DNA from: Algorimicrobium sediminis | Lineage (GTDB): Bacteria > Bacteroidota > Bacteroidia > Flavobacteriales > Flavobacteriaceae | Direction of reading: 5' to 3' | Length of the DNA stretch: 64,000 nt | Assembly: GCF_042684585.1 (NCBI RefSeq) | Contig: NZ_JBHULS010000004.1 | Coordinates: 202,224-266,223, forward strand | Shown here: positions 30,331 to 39,464 of the stretch, in pieces | How positions within the stretch are numbered: the first letter of the stretch is position 1 | How the letters are laid out: each line of letters starts with the position of its first letter | The notes under the pieces: generated by a model | The model's input: the letters and a program-made list of their open reading frames with translations, nothing else | What the model was told of the DNA's origin: nothing | Databases searched by the model: none | Translations under genes and position numbers: made by a program

Positions 30331-31476
30331 ATGAATCCAGTTTATTTTGATAGTGCGGCAACAACAAAGGTAAGAGACGAAGTAATAGATACCATGACGG
30401 CGGTTATGCGTAACGAATATGGTAATGCATCATCTACACATAGTTTTGGCCGCTCTTCCAAAGCCCTAATTGAGCAAGCACGCAAAAATATAGCGAAACA
30501 ATTAAACGTTAGTGCCGGCGAAATTGTTTTTACTTCCGGAGGCACCGAGGCAGATAATTTAGCCTTGCAGTGTGCCGTGCGCGATTTGGGTGTTACACAT
30601 GTTATTACATCTAAAATTGAACATCATGCCGTGTTGCATACGGTGGAGCAGTTGGAACAAAGTGGTAGTGCCAAGGTTAGCTATGTGAAATTAGATGCTC
30701 ATGGCAGTGTTGATTTAAAAGATTTGGAACGCCTGTTACAAATACCCGAAAAAACTTTGGTTAGTTTAATGCATGTAAATAATGAAATTGGCAATATTTT
30801 AGATGTAGAACGTGTAGGCCAGCTATGTAAAGACAACGGTGCCTTGTTTCATTGCGATGCGGTGCAATCTATAGGACATTTTAATATGGACTTGCAGGCT
30901 ATTCCAATCGATTTTTTAGCAGTTAGTGCGCATAAATTTCATGGACCTAAAGGTGTAGGTTTTGCATATATTCGGAAAAATTCAGGTTTACGCCCCTTAA
31001 TTTTTGGTGGCGAGCAAGAGCGCGGTTTCCGAGCTGGAACAGAAGCCGTTCATAATATAGTAGGTTTGGAAAAAGCTTTTACCATGGCGTATGCTAACTT
31101 GGAAGCAGATAGAGCGTATATTTCAGATTTGAAACAATATTTTATTACCCAATTGCAAAGCAAACTACCAAATGTGCAGTTTAATGGTTTGTCTGGTAAT
31201 TTAGAAAAAAGCACCTATACATTGGTTAATGTGCGTTTGCCAATTCCGCCAGAAAAGGCTTTAATATTGCTTTTTCAAATGGATTTAAAAGGCATAGCCT
31301 GCTCCAAAGGAAGTGCATGCCAAAGTGGGAGTAATAAAGGGTCTCATGTGTTAACAGAAGTTTTAAGCGATCGTGATTTGGAAAGCCCGTCGCTGCGTTT
31401 TTCTTTTAGCATATACAATACAAAAGCGGAAATAGATTACGCGGTGTCTGTGCTACACGATTTTATAACATCCTAA
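30331..31476 (+). CDS. Cysteine desulfurase (NifS/IscS group)
   Basis: A 381-residue class V PLP enzyme that takes sulfur from cysteine for Fe-S clusters or tRNA thiolation. It opens with VYFDSAATTKV, has the cofactor lysine in AVSAHKFHGPKGVG, and bears the mobile-loop catalytic cysteine in GSACQSGSNKG. That group I loop matches NifS/IscS rather than SufS. No scaffold or IscR gene is adjacent, so it may serve tRNA modification. The start MNPVYFDS at 30331 is supported by the promoter at 30290. The hydrophobic extension encoded upstream is rejected. Confidence 0.9.
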   Translation: MNPVYFDSAATTKVRDEVIDTMTAVMRNEYGNASSTHSFGRSSKALIEQARKNIAKQLNVSAGEIVFTSGGTEADNLALQCAVRDLGVTHVITSKIEHHAVLHTVEQLEQSGSAKVSYVKLDAHGSVDLKDLERLLQIPEKTLVSLMHVNNEIGNILDVERVGQLCKDNGALFHCDAVQSIGHFNMDLQAIPIDFLAVSAHKFHGPKGVGFAYIRKNSGLRPLIFGGEQERGFRAGTEAVHNIVGLEKAFTMAYANLEADRAYISDLKQYFITQLQSKLPNVQFNGLSGNLEKSTYTLVNVRLPIPPEKALILLFQMDLKGIACSKGSACQSGSNKGSHVLTEVLSDRDLESPSLRFSFSIYNTKAEIDYAVSVLHDFITS

Positions 31477-31544
31477 ACGTTTAAAGCAGAATTTAAGTGT
31501 TCGTTATACTTAATGCTAAACTATTACAGGAACAATAACAAATT

Positions 31545-31582
31545 AAAAGGTTCAAAATAATTTATATTTTGAACCTTTTTTT
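31545..31582 (+). terminator. Intrinsic terminator of the cysteine desulfurase gene
   Basis: A 15-bp stem (31545-31559 with 31565-31579), 5-base loop and T-run. It also faces the minus-strand gene ending at 31602. Confidence 0.9.
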
Positions 31583-31601
31583 ATGTAATAATACTGTGGC
31601 G

Positions 31602-32102
31602 TTAAGCAGCCATTTTACTGGTGGTTAAGGCCGCAGTAATTAGGTTTTGCCATTTTTGTAATAAGGGGTGCTCGGTGGTCATTTCAAAGTTTACATCTAC
31701 ATTATAAAACTCCAGAACAACAGTGTCTTGCGCGTGTTTTGTTTTTAAAACTAAATTAAGACGTTCGGTTTCAACTTTGTTTGCAGTTTTTGTTTTAATG
31801 TGTTGCGTTACCGTGTCTATGTAGCAAGTTTTTATAGTGTTCAAATTCACCGAAAGCCACACCGGGTTTTCTTCTGTTTTTTTTGAATAGACTAAAACAT
31901 TTTTCTGGCTGTCCAGACCTATACCGTAATAAGTCCCCCAAAAATCCATGTGGGATACTTGTATTTTATTTTGTTTGGCATTGTTTATAAATGCGGTTTT
32001 TGTTTTCTTTTTCTCAATTTTTTGCGACCATTGTATGTAGGCTATTGGCACAACAATAACAGCGGTTATAATTAACCCGATTATGATGGTATTTAAATCC
32101 AT
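31602..32102 (-). CDS. Single-pass membrane protein of unknown function
   Basis: A 166-residue protein with one N-terminal transmembrane helix (NTIIIGLIITAVIVVPIAYI) followed by a basic stretch (KKKTKTAF) and a soluble beta-rich domain, probably cytoplasmic by the positive-inside rule. I recognise no domain. An in-frame ATG at 32126 would add eight residues; the one at 32102 places the helix at the usual distance from the start. Confidence 0.6.
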   Translation of the reverse strand: MDLNTIIIGLIITAVIVVPIAYIQWSQKIEKKKTKTAFINNAKQNKIQVSHMDFWGTYYGIGLDSQKNVLVYSKKTEENPVWLSVNLNTIKTCYIDTVTQHIKTKTANKVETERLNLVLKTKHAQDTVVLEFYNVDVNFEMTTEHPLLQKWQNLITAALTTSKMAA

Positions 32103-32200
32103 GATTTTATTTTTTAAATGAAACAATGTTTAGATGCTTATTAAATAAGCCTAAAAAAGAGACTAATAACTATTAGCCATTCAAAAATAAAAGCAGGGCT

Positions 32201-32575
32201 TTACGTAAAACTATGAAATGGAAAAATACAGGTTCGTGTATTGTAACTAGGAATAAGAAGCTTGCTGTTAGTTAACAACTGAACATCTTTGGCTACTAAA
32301 TAGGCCTCTGAACTAGCCCAACTTGTAAATTTTTTTGAAATTGTTTTTAGCTTATCCGGATGGCTTAACTCTGTTGGGGTGTCGCTAAAAAACTCAAACG
32401 CTTTTGGGGTGTCGAAGGATTTAGTTGGTTGTTCAGATTGTTTGTTTGCGGTATTGTTAGCACCTTCAAATGCGGCTTGAGCATACCAAAAACTTGTGTG
32501 CACGGTTGTACCAAAATTTACCGCGTAAACAAGGAGTAACAAAAGGGTGATTGGTATTTTAATAACGTGCTTCAC
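32201..32575 (-). CDS. Small secreted or membrane-anchored protein, unknown
   Basis: A 124-residue protein with a hydrophobic N-terminal segment (IKIPITLLLLLVYAVNFGTTV) that is a signal peptide or anchor, followed by a polar, Thr/Ser/Lys-rich domain. No family is recognised. It sits 80 bases downstream of the TonB receptor on the same strand. Real gene status rests on the clean reading frame, the signal sequence and the absence of any overlapping alternative. Confidence 0.5.
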   Translation of the reverse strand: MKHVIKIPITLLLLLVYAVNFGTTVHTSFWYAQAAFEGANNTANKQSEQPTKSFDTPKAFEFFSDTPTELSHPDKLKTISKKFTSWASSEAYLVAKDVQLLTNSKLLIPSYNTRTCIFPFHSFT

Positions 32576-32655
32576 AAGACTAAAGTAGCATAAAATTGAA
32601 TGGCTTTTTCCAAAGTTATGTTAAATTTATGAACTAATTTTATTTTAAATAAAGA

Positions 32656-35121
32656 CTAGAATTGCATGCGTATTCTTACATTAAACACGCGTGGAGTCAG
32701 GTAATTAGGAATGGCGTATTGGCGTTTACTATACACGTCTCTAACCCATGTATTGGTAATTGAGTTTTGCACATCGAATACATTAAAAATTTCAACTCCT
32801 AACGATAGGTATTTAAAAGGTTTACGCCAGCCTTGTTGGTAATTGTCGGTTTGATCTACTATTACATATTGAAAGCCAACATCGGCGCGTTTATAGTCTG
32901 GTAGCCTGTTTTGATAAACATAGGGATCTGCATAACTAGGGGAGCCTCCAGGAAGACCTGTGTTGTATACCAAATTTAAATACATCTTCATTTTAGGAAG
33001 ATTTGGCACATAATCTTGGAATAAAGCGGCAAATTTTAGACGTTGGTCCGTTGGCCGTGCAATGTAACCACGATTGTTAATGTTTTCTTCTGTTTTTAAA
33101 TAACCAAAACTAAACCACGATTCGGTTCCGGGTACAAATTCGCCATTTAAACGCACATCCAATCCGTAGGCGTAGGCTTCTGCATTGTTATTGGCACGGT
33201 AACGAATACGCACGTTTTCCAATGTGTAGGGGTTTACATCAGATAATTTCTTATAGTAGGCTTCTGTGGTTAGCTTAAAAGGTCTGTTCCAAATATTAAA
33301 ACTATAATCATTACCTAAAACAATATGATAGGATTTTTGGGCCTTTACACCGGGTCTTACCGTTCCAGACGAATCGCGTAATTCTCTGTAAAACGGTGGT
33401 TGGTAATACAAACCAGTACCAATGCGAAATAGCATGTCTTTTTTCCAGTTAGGCTTTATTGCAAATTGCGCACGTGGGCTAACTACTGTTTGGTTATTAC
33501 TGGCTATATTGCTTCCTGTTACCGACCAATTATGAACACGAGCGCCCACATTAAGCCAAGCCTCGTTTGTGCCAATATCCATACGCTTACTCCATTGCAC
33601 GTAAGCCTGTAAGCGGTTTAATTGCGTATTATTTTTAGATCGCACATTTTGAAAGGGCTCCAAAGGGCCTTCGTAAGGTGTGTAAGGTTGGTTATTAAAA
33701 GCATCGGAGCTTGGCGGATTTATAGAAAAACCAGCCGAATCGATAACTTCCCATTCTACCAATCTGTCCCGAATATCTTCATTCGTATATTTAACAGACC
33801 AATTAACATCATGGTCGTCTTTTTTGTAATTTCCCTGATGTTCTACGGTAGTAATTAAGGCATCTAAATTATTACGACCGTGATTAAGCTGGCCACCAAT
33901 ACCCTCGCTAAATTCTACTTCGCCTAAATCTTCATCGCCAATATTTGTATTTACTTCTCCCAAACGATATTGCGCCAGTATATCAAAATGTTCTTCTTCA
34001 ATGGTGTGGTATGCAGAGGCAATAACATTTAAAGTAGTATGCGCAGAGGCTTTGTAACTTCCTTTTACAGCTCCAAAATAGGTTTGGTACGAGTCGCGTT
34101 CTTGACCTGAATAAAAAACTAATAGAGCCAAAGGGTTTTGTAAGGTTCCAAAGTTTGTTTGTCGTGTTTTGGGTTCGTAATTGTAGTTGTTTATGGAGGC
34201 ATTTCCTAAAAAGCTTAATTGAAATTTATCTGAAAAAGCATAGGTTAAATACGTTTGTACATCGGCAAAAGTAGGATCGTAATTGGTTTCGGTTTCTTTG
34301 GCATTTACTAAAAGACTGTTATCTCGGTAGCGCATGCCTATGATTCCGGTAAATTTAGAATCCTTACTAGCACCCTCTGCCGACACACTAGCACCTAATA
34401 AACTTAAGTCGGCACGCGCTCCAAATTGATAGGGTTTTTTATATGTAATATCCAGTACCGATGATAATTTGTCGCCGTACTTGGCTTGAAATCCACCTGC
34501 CGAAAAATCTACATTTTGAACCAAATCGGTATTCACAAAACTTAATCCTTCCTGTTGTCCGGAGCGAATTAAAAATGGTCTGTAAACTTCAATACCATTT
34601 ACATACACTAAATTTTCATCAAAATTACCACCACGTACCGCATACTGGGTACTTAATTCGTTATTACCGCTTACTCCAGGCAGGGTTTTTAGTAAATTTT
34701 CTATTCCTGAATTTGCACCCGGAATATTCCTAATAGTTTCGGGTTGTAAGGTTAAAATGCCTTCAACATCTTTTCGTGTTTTTCCAGATATTACTACGGT
34801 TGCAATTTGCGCTACAGTTTCGTTCATTATGGGATGAAACTCTATAACCTCACCATTTTTTAAATTAAAGGTAGCGGTAACAGATTTATAAATAATATGT
34901 GTAAACACTACGGTTACGCTTTTATTTGCAGGTAGGGAAATGCTGTAAAATCCATTTTCATTTGTTATGGTACCCGTGTTTCCAGCAATAATATTAACAT
35001 CGGAAATAGGTGTGTTGGTATTGTCTAGAATAACACCCTGAAGTGTTCCTGTTTGCCCCATAGTGCTACAAATAGCTGTAAACAGAAGGACAACAAAAGC
35101 GGAAAAAGATTTATATGCCAA
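32656..35121 (-). CDS. TonB-dependent outer-membrane receptor
   Basis: An 821-residue receptor: signal peptide (~1-22), an N-terminal CarboxypepD_reg-like beta-sandwich (LQGVILDNTNTPISDVNIIAG, ~25-105), a plug domain (VNGIEVYRPFLIRSGQQEG; GGFQAKYGDKLSSVLDI) and a C-terminal 22-strand barrel ending in aromatic F (VRIRMQF). These receptors import siderophores, sugars or other large ligands using TonB energy. No SusD partner is adjacent, so a SusCD glycan system is unlikely; the ligand is unknown. It follows the M23 peptidase gene by 11 bases and is probably co-transcribed with it. Confidence 0.92.
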   Translation of the reverse strand: MAYKSFSAFVVLLFTAICSTMGQTGTLQGVILDNTNTPISDVNIIAGNTGTITNENGFYSISLPANKSVTVVFTHIIYKSVTATFNLKNGEVIEFHPIMNETVAQIATVVISGKTRKDVEGILTLQPETIRNIPGANSGIENLLKTLPGVSGNNELSTQYAVRGGNFDENLVYVNGIEVYRPFLIRSGQQEGLSFVNTDLVQNVDFSAGGFQAKYGDKLSSVLDITYKKPYQFGARADLSLLGASVSAEGASKDSKFTGIIGMRYRDNSLLVNAKETETNYDPTFADVQTYLTYAFSDKFQLSFLGNASINNYNYEPKTRQTNFGTLQNPLALLVFYSGQERDSYQTYFGAVKGSYKASAHTTLNVIASAYHTIEEEHFDILAQYRLGEVNTNIGDEDLGEVEFSEGIGGQLNHGRNNLDALITTVEHQGNYKKDDHDVNWSVKYTNEDIRDRLVEWEVIDSAGFSINPPSSDAFNNQPYTPYEGPLEPFQNVRSKNNTQLNRLQAYVQWSKRMDIGTNEAWLNVGARVHNWSVTGSNIASNNQTVVSPRAQFAIKPNWKKDMLFRIGTGLYYQPPFYRELRDSSGTVRPGVKAQKSYHIVLGNDYSFNIWNRPFKLTTEAYYKKLSDVNPYTLENVRIRYRANNNAEAYAYGLDVRLNGEFVPGTESWFSFGYLKTEENINNRGYIARPTDQRLKFAALFQDYVPNLPKMKMYLNLVYNTGLPGGSPSYADPYVYQNRLPDYKRADVGFQYVIVDQTDNYQQGWRKPFKYLSLGVEIFNVFDVQNSITNTWVRDVYSKRQYAIPNYLTPRVFNVRIRMQF

Positions 35122-35132
35122 GTTATTTTGTT

Positions 35133-36824
35133 TTATTTTCGGAAAAAGGTTGTTTCAAAAGTAGAACTATTTCCAACATTATCCGTTACAATTAGTTTAA
35201 AATTATTTTTAGTTTCGGTATTTACACCATCGTTAAAGTCGTACACCAACAAGTTTGTTTTGTAATCGTATTCCATTAAAATCCACTTGCCATTAATAGT
35301 TGCACGATAACTAGAAATACCAGATTCGGCATCTTCTATTTTAAGTTTCAAAAACCGATATTTACTTAACCATTTGCCATCTGTAAAATTAATTGGTTTA
35401 ATGGTTGGTGGCACTAAATCCTCGGTTAGGGCATAGGTTCCCAATATTTTAGTTTGGGTTTTAAGGGTGTTTTCTGTGCGGTAGGTGTTGGAGTATATGG
35501 TATACTGATTTTTCCAACCCGTAAGTCTTGCTATGTATAGCTTGTCGGTATTTTTATTCTGGTAATTACTAATATCGTATGTTATGCTAAAATTCTTCTT
35601 GGCAGGTACCGTATTGTCGTGTAAAAAAAGAGTGTCGTTACTAACTTCAAAATTGATATAAAAATCGTCGAAAAAAGTGTCTTGTGGGAAATGCACAGAT
35701 ATGTTTTTGTGTAACAACTCATTCGACTTTTGAGCATAAATATGATAATTTGTTTTTAAAGGAGCTGTTTTTTTTATGTCGTCAGATTTTTGGCCGTTTA
35801 TATTTACGGTAAGCCAGACATCGTTATCGTGGAAGTCTTTTACACGCACTTTATATACAGATGCTGTGCTATCCTCTATAAAAATATAGCCAGCATCATC
35901 TGCATTTTTAAACATACTTAACGTATTACCAGATTCTATAAACAGTTTCTGAAGTCTTTCTTTGTTGCTGTGGTAATGTTCGTAATCTATAAACCGATTT
36001 ATTAGTCTGGTTTCATCAAAAGAAAAGCGCCTAAAGTCCACTTCCAATTTAGGATTTCCATTAAAAAACGTTTGTATGTTTTCAATGCCATTTTTGTTGG
36101 TAGCCATATCCTGCCTGTCGTTGGCTTCTATGGCGAAGCCAATTTTGCCATAGGCATTTAAGTTTTCTACCATGTAGTCGCCATTTTGTGTTTTTACAAA
36201 GCGCAGTTTTTGTTTACCGCTGGTGTTGTTTACATGCGCATCCCCCGAGAATGTGTAGGCATAAACTTCCGTTATAAAAGGAACTGTGGTATCTTTAATA
36301 TCCATGCCAAATAACAACGGATTAATAGGGCGTTGGTTATTATCGCGTATTTCGTAATGCAAATGCGGCCCGTTGGAGCCACCTGTATTGCCACTTAAAG
36401 CAATAAAATCGCTTTTAGAAACAGGTAATTCGTTTATATTAGGAAAAAGCTCTATTTCGTAAGTTTCTTGTTCGTATTGCTGCTTTTTCACATAAGCTTC
36501 TAGCTCTGGGGCAAGTTTTTGAAGGTGCGCATACACAGTAGTATAGCCATTTGGATGGGTAATATACAAGGCTTTTCCATAACCAAAATGCGCTATTTTT
36601 ATACGGCTTATATACCCGTCGGCTGCGGCAAAAACTTTCAATCCTTCGCGTTGTTGGGTTTTTAAGTCAATGCCGGCATGAAAATGATTTGGTCTTAATT
36701 CGGCAAAGGTCCCTGACGGAATTAAGGTAATATCCAACGGATGCCTAAAATAGTTTTCAGGATAAGGATTTTGTGCCTGACCACAAAAAGTAATCAGAAC
36801 GAAAAGGAATAGGAATTTTTGCAT
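35133..36824 (-). CDS. M23 family metallopeptidase (LytM domain)
   Basis: A 563-residue secreted protein: signal peptide (~1-18), then a LytM/M23 endopeptidase domain at ~28-170 with intact zinc ligands HFHAGIDLK (H49, D53) and GPHLHYEI. A ~390-residue beta-rich C-terminal region follows with no recognised domain. M23 enzymes cut peptidoglycan cross-bridges or activate amidases. The long C-terminal extension is typical of Bacteroidetes members and may bind envelope partners. It heads a two-gene unit with the TonB receptor. Confidence 0.9.
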   Translation of the reverse strand: MQKFLFLFVLITFCGQAQNPYPENYFRHPLDITLIPSGTFAELRPNHFHAGIDLKTQQREGLKVFAAADGYISRIKIAHFGYGKALYITHPNGYTTVYAHLQKLAPELEAYVKKQQYEQETYEIELFPNINELPVSKSDFIALSGNTGGSNGPHLHYEIRDNNQRPINPLLFGMDIKDTTVPFITEVYAYTFSGDAHVNNTSGKQKLRFVKTQNGDYMVENLNAYGKIGFAIEANDRQDMATNKNGIENIQTFFNGNPKLEVDFRRFSFDETRLINRFIDYEHYHSNKERLQKLFIESGNTLSMFKNADDAGYIFIEDSTASVYKVRVKDFHDNDVWLTVNINGQKSDDIKKTAPLKTNYHIYAQKSNELLHKNISVHFPQDTFFDDFYINFEVSNDTLFLHDNTVPAKKNFSITYDISNYQNKNTDKLYIARLTGWKNQYTIYSNTYRTENTLKTQTKILGTYALTEDLVPPTIKPINFTDGKWLSKYRFLKLKIEDAESGISSYRATINGKWILMEYDYKTNLLVYDFNDGVNTETKNNFKLIVTDNVGNSSTFETTFFRK

Positions 36825-36944
36825 GGTATAAAACTTAAGGCTAAAATATTAATTTGATTCAAAATGGACAAGTAAATAGTTAGGCTTTAATAGTTGACTG
36901 ATTTTCAGATATCAGAACCAACCACAATTTTTATTAAAAAAGTA

Positions 36945-36975
36945 TTGTTAATTAATTGAAGGAGTCTTAACTTTG
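36945..36975 (+). promoter_or_regulatory. Promoter of the coiled-coil/zapA operon
   Basis: TTG at 36945-36947, 20-base spacer and TAACTTTG at 36968-36975; the ATG follows at 36999. Confidence 0.65.
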
Positions 36976-36998
36976 TGTGATAAGTATGAAGAGGGTAT

Positions 36999-37289
36999 AT
37001 GAGTCAAATTGAAGAAACTGTAAGTGCGTTAGAATTTAAAATAAAGAAAATTTTAAATGAAAATAGCCGTTTAAAACAGGTAAACATATCGTTACAAAAA
37101 CAACTTCAATTTACGCAACAAAAGCTTCAGTCTCAACAAGCAAGCCTTGTAGAATGGGAGGATAAGTATGAAGCTTTAAAAATGGCCAACTCCATGCTTG
37201 GCAGTGACGAAAACAAAAGAGAAACAAAACTCAAAATAAATGCATTAATTAGGGAAATTGATCAGTGTATTGCACAACTTTCCGAATAG
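36999..37289 (+). CDS. Small coiled-coil protein next to ZapA
   Basis: A 96-residue protein that is almost entirely coiled coil (LKQVNISLQKQLQFTQQKLQ; heptad pattern through residues ~8-62), followed by a short helix. It starts the operon with zapA, 16 bases upstream of that gene. Its size, coiled-coil nature and position next to zapA are reminiscent of ZapB, which bridges ZapA to the chromosome terminus in E. coli. No sequence similarity to ZapB is claimed; the division role is inference. Confidence 0.75.
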   Translation: MSQIEETVSALEFKIKKILNENSRLKQVNISLQKQLQFTQQKLQSQQASLVEWEDKYEALKMANSMLGSDENKRETKLKINALIREIDQCIAQLSE

Positions 37290-37305
37290 TGATTACTAGT
37301 TTTTA

Positions 37306-37608
37306 ATGTCAGAAAAACTAAAAATAAAAATATCGATAGCTAACAGGGTTTATCCGCTTACTATCGCGCCAAACCAAGAAGAGGGTTTGCGCAAAGCGGC
37401 CAAAAATATTGAAGCTATGATATCGCAATTTGAGCAAAGTTATTCTGTTCAAGATAAGCAAGATGTATTGGCCATGTGCGCTTTGCAGTTTGCCACACAA
37501 GTAGAACAGAAATTATTGGACAATAAATATGCGGACGAAGCCGTTTCGTTAAAGTTGGAGGCTTTAAACGCGCTTTTAGATGCACATTTAGACTCTGAAC
37601 GTTCTTAA
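37306..37608 (+). CDS. zapA: Cell division protein ZapA
   Basis: A 100-residue ZapA, which bundles FtsZ filaments. The N-terminal domain shows KIKISIANRVYPLTIAPNQEE and the helix LRKAAKNIEAMISQF, followed by the dimerising coiled coil (LAMCALQFATQVEQKLLD). Length fits the family. It is second in the operon with the coiled-coil gene and lies directly upstream of a probable 6S RNA, the same gene order as zapA-ssrS in E. coli. Confidence 0.9.
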   Translation: MSEKLKIKISIANRVYPLTIAPNQEEGLRKAAKNIEAMISQFEQSYSVQDKQDVLAMCALQFATQVEQKLLDNKYADEAVSLKLEALNALLDAHLDSERS

Positions 37609-37621
37609 AAATAAATAAAGG

Positions 37622-37813
37622 TTTACTGCCTGCATTAGTTATTATTTTTGATAAACTCAACGCGAATTCTTTAAAAAGGGTGAGTTTAAGCTGTAAAAGC
37701 GCGCTGTTAATACTTATTTTATTAGTATTTGGACAGATTCTTGATCAGCTTGGTATCCCTAAACTTGTTTTAAGGAGTTTATACAAAACCATACTCTAGT
37801 GCAGGCTTTTTTT
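37622..37813 (+). ncRNA. ssrS: Probable 6S RNA
   Basis: About 190 bases folding as one long rod. The closing stem GCCTGCATTAG (37628-37638) pairs with CTAGTGCAGGC (37796-37806) and is followed by a seven-T run ending near 37813. Inside is a 5'-side hairpin AAACTCA/TGAGTTT (37653-37659 with 37681-37687) and a small 3'-side hairpin AAACT/AGTTT (37761-37765 with 37776-37780) around a large central bubble. The distal stem AAGCTG/CAGCTT (37688-37693 with 37746-37751) leads to an apical loop AATACT/AGTATT. This layout and length fit 6S RNA, which sequesters housekeeping RNA polymerase by mimicking open promoter DNA. It lies between zapA and rny. Exact ends are uncertain and no promoter of its own is obvious. 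Confidence 0.75.
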
Positions 37814-37835
37814 ATATAAATTAATTAACTAAAAA

Positions 37836-39407
37836 ATGGAGAATACAATAATTGTTGTAGGAGGAATATTATTAGGTGTTATTATCGGCTTTGTTGTTGC
37901 TAAAGTTTTAGAGCGCAACAATGCTTCGAAAGTCATAAAAAATGCTAAAAAAGCAGCTTCAGCTATACTCAAGGAAGCAAAAAGTGAAGGTGAGTCCATT
38001 AAAAAAGACAAAATACTTCAAGCTAAAGAAAAATTTATTGAACTAAAATCCGAGCATGAAAAAGTAATCATGTCACGCGATAAAAAGATTGCAGAAACAG
38101 AAAAACGGATCCGTGATAAGGAATCGCAAGTTTCGGGCGAGCTTTCAAAAAATAAAAAACTAAATAGCAGTTTAGAAGACAAAATTAAAGATTACAACTA
38201 CCGCCTAGACGTTATAGAAAAGAAGCAAGAAGAAATAGACAAGCTTCATAAAAGCCAAATAGAGCAACTAGAGGTTATTTCCAGCTTATCGGCAGAAGAT
38301 GCCAAAAGCCAGTTGGTAGAGTCGCTAAAAGGAGAGGCAAAAAACGATGCGATGTCCTTTATACAAAGTACCTTGGAAGAGGCTAAATTTACAGCCCAAC
38401 AAGAAGCGAAAAAAATTATTATAAATACCATTCAGCGCATTGGTACCGAAGAAGCAGTGGATAATTGTGTGTCTGTGTTTAATATAGAATCGGACGATGT
38501 GAAAGGACGTATTATTGGTAGAGAAGGCCGTAATATTCGTGCCATTGAAGCGGCAACAGGCGTAGAAATTATTGTAGACGATACGCCCGAAGCCATTATT
38601 TTATCGTGTTTTGATTCGGTACGCCGCGAAATAGCCCGACTGTCATTACACAAACTAGTCACCGATGGCCGAATTCATCCAGCTCGTATAGAAGAAGTGG
38701 TACAAAAAACAACCAAACAAATTGAGCAGGAAATAATTGAAGTGGGTAAACGCACAATTATAGATTTAGGTATACATAATTTACACCCAGAATTAATTAA
38801 AATGGTAGGTAGAATGAAATACCGTTCGTCCTATGGGCAAAACCTGCTTCAACACTCCAGAGAGGTTGCCAAGTTATGTGGTATTATGGCTGCCGAACTA
38901 GGATTAAATCCAAAAGCAGCCAAACGCGCTGGCTTATTACACGATATTGGTAAAGTGCCAGATGCGGAAGTAGACATGGAAACACCACACGCCATTTTAG
39001 GTATGCAATGGGCTGAAAAATATGGCGAAAAGGATGATGTATGCAACGCCATTGGTGCACACCACGATGAAATTGAAATGAAATCGTTGTTAGCACCAAT
39101 TGTTCAGGTGTGCGATGCTATTTCGGGTGCAAGGCCAGGAGCAAGACGCCAAGTATTGGATAGCTATATTCAGCGTTTAAAAGATTTAGAGGATATTGCT
39201 TTCGGTTTTGGTGGTGTTAAAAAAGCCTATGCTATTCAGGCCGGTCGCGAATTACGTGTAATTGTAGAAAGTGAAAAAGTGGACGACCAAAAAGCAGCCG
39301 ATTTATCGTTTAGTATTTCGCAAAAAATTCAAACAGATATGACGTATCCGGGGCAAGTAAAAGTAACTGTCATTCGGGAAACGCGTGCCGTTAATATTGC
39401 GAAATAA
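37836..39407 (+). CDS. rny: Ribonuclease Y
   Basis: A 523-residue membrane-anchored endoribonuclease that starts mRNA decay. Domains are an N-terminal transmembrane helix (IIVVGGILLGVIIGFVVAKV, ~5-24), a long coiled coil (~25-200), a KH RNA-binding domain (GRIIGREGRNIRAIEAATGV, ~215-280), and an HD phosphohydrolase domain with HSREVAKLC, LLHDIGKVPD and GAHHDE (~335-430). Length fits the family. It follows zapA and the 6S RNA, an arrangement I know as common in Bacteroidetes. Confidence 0.95.
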   Translation: MENTIIVVGGILLGVIIGFVVAKVLERNNASKVIKNAKKAASAILKEAKSEGESIKKDKILQAKEKFIELKSEHEKVIMSRDKKIAETEKRIRDKESQVSGELSKNKKLNSSLEDKIKDYNYRLDVIEKKQEEIDKLHKSQIEQLEVISSLSAEDAKSQLVESLKGEAKNDAMSFIQSTLEEAKFTAQQEAKKIIINTIQRIGTEEAVDNCVSVFNIESDDVKGRIIGREGRNIRAIEAATGVEIIVDDTPEAIILSCFDSVRREIARLSLHKLVTDGRIHPARIEEVVQKTTKQIEQEIIEVGKRTIIDLGIHNLHPELIKMVGRMKYRSSYGQNLLQHSREVAKLCGIMAAELGLNPKAAKRAGLLHDIGKVPDAEVDMETPHAILGMQWAEKYGEKDDVCNAIGAHHDEIEMKSLLAPIVQVCDAISGARPGARRQVLDSYIQRLKDLEDIAFGFGGVKKAYAIQAGRELRVIVESEKVDDQKAADLSFSISQKIQTDMTYPGQVKVTVIRETRAVNIAK

Positions 39408-39431
39408 ACATTATTGCTACTTATAAATACT

Positions 39432-39464
39432 AAAAGTCCTTTACCACACTAAAGGACTTTTTTA
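39432..39464. terminator. Bidirectional intrinsic terminator
   Basis: A 12-bp stem (39432-39443 with 39450-39461), 6-base loop and T-run, between convergent rny and xerD. It touches the xerD stop codon. Confidence 0.92.

Noticed and set aside
32656..35121. SusCD-type glycan utilisation locus
   Set aside because: The TonB receptor has no SusD-like lipoprotein or glycoside hydrolase next to it.
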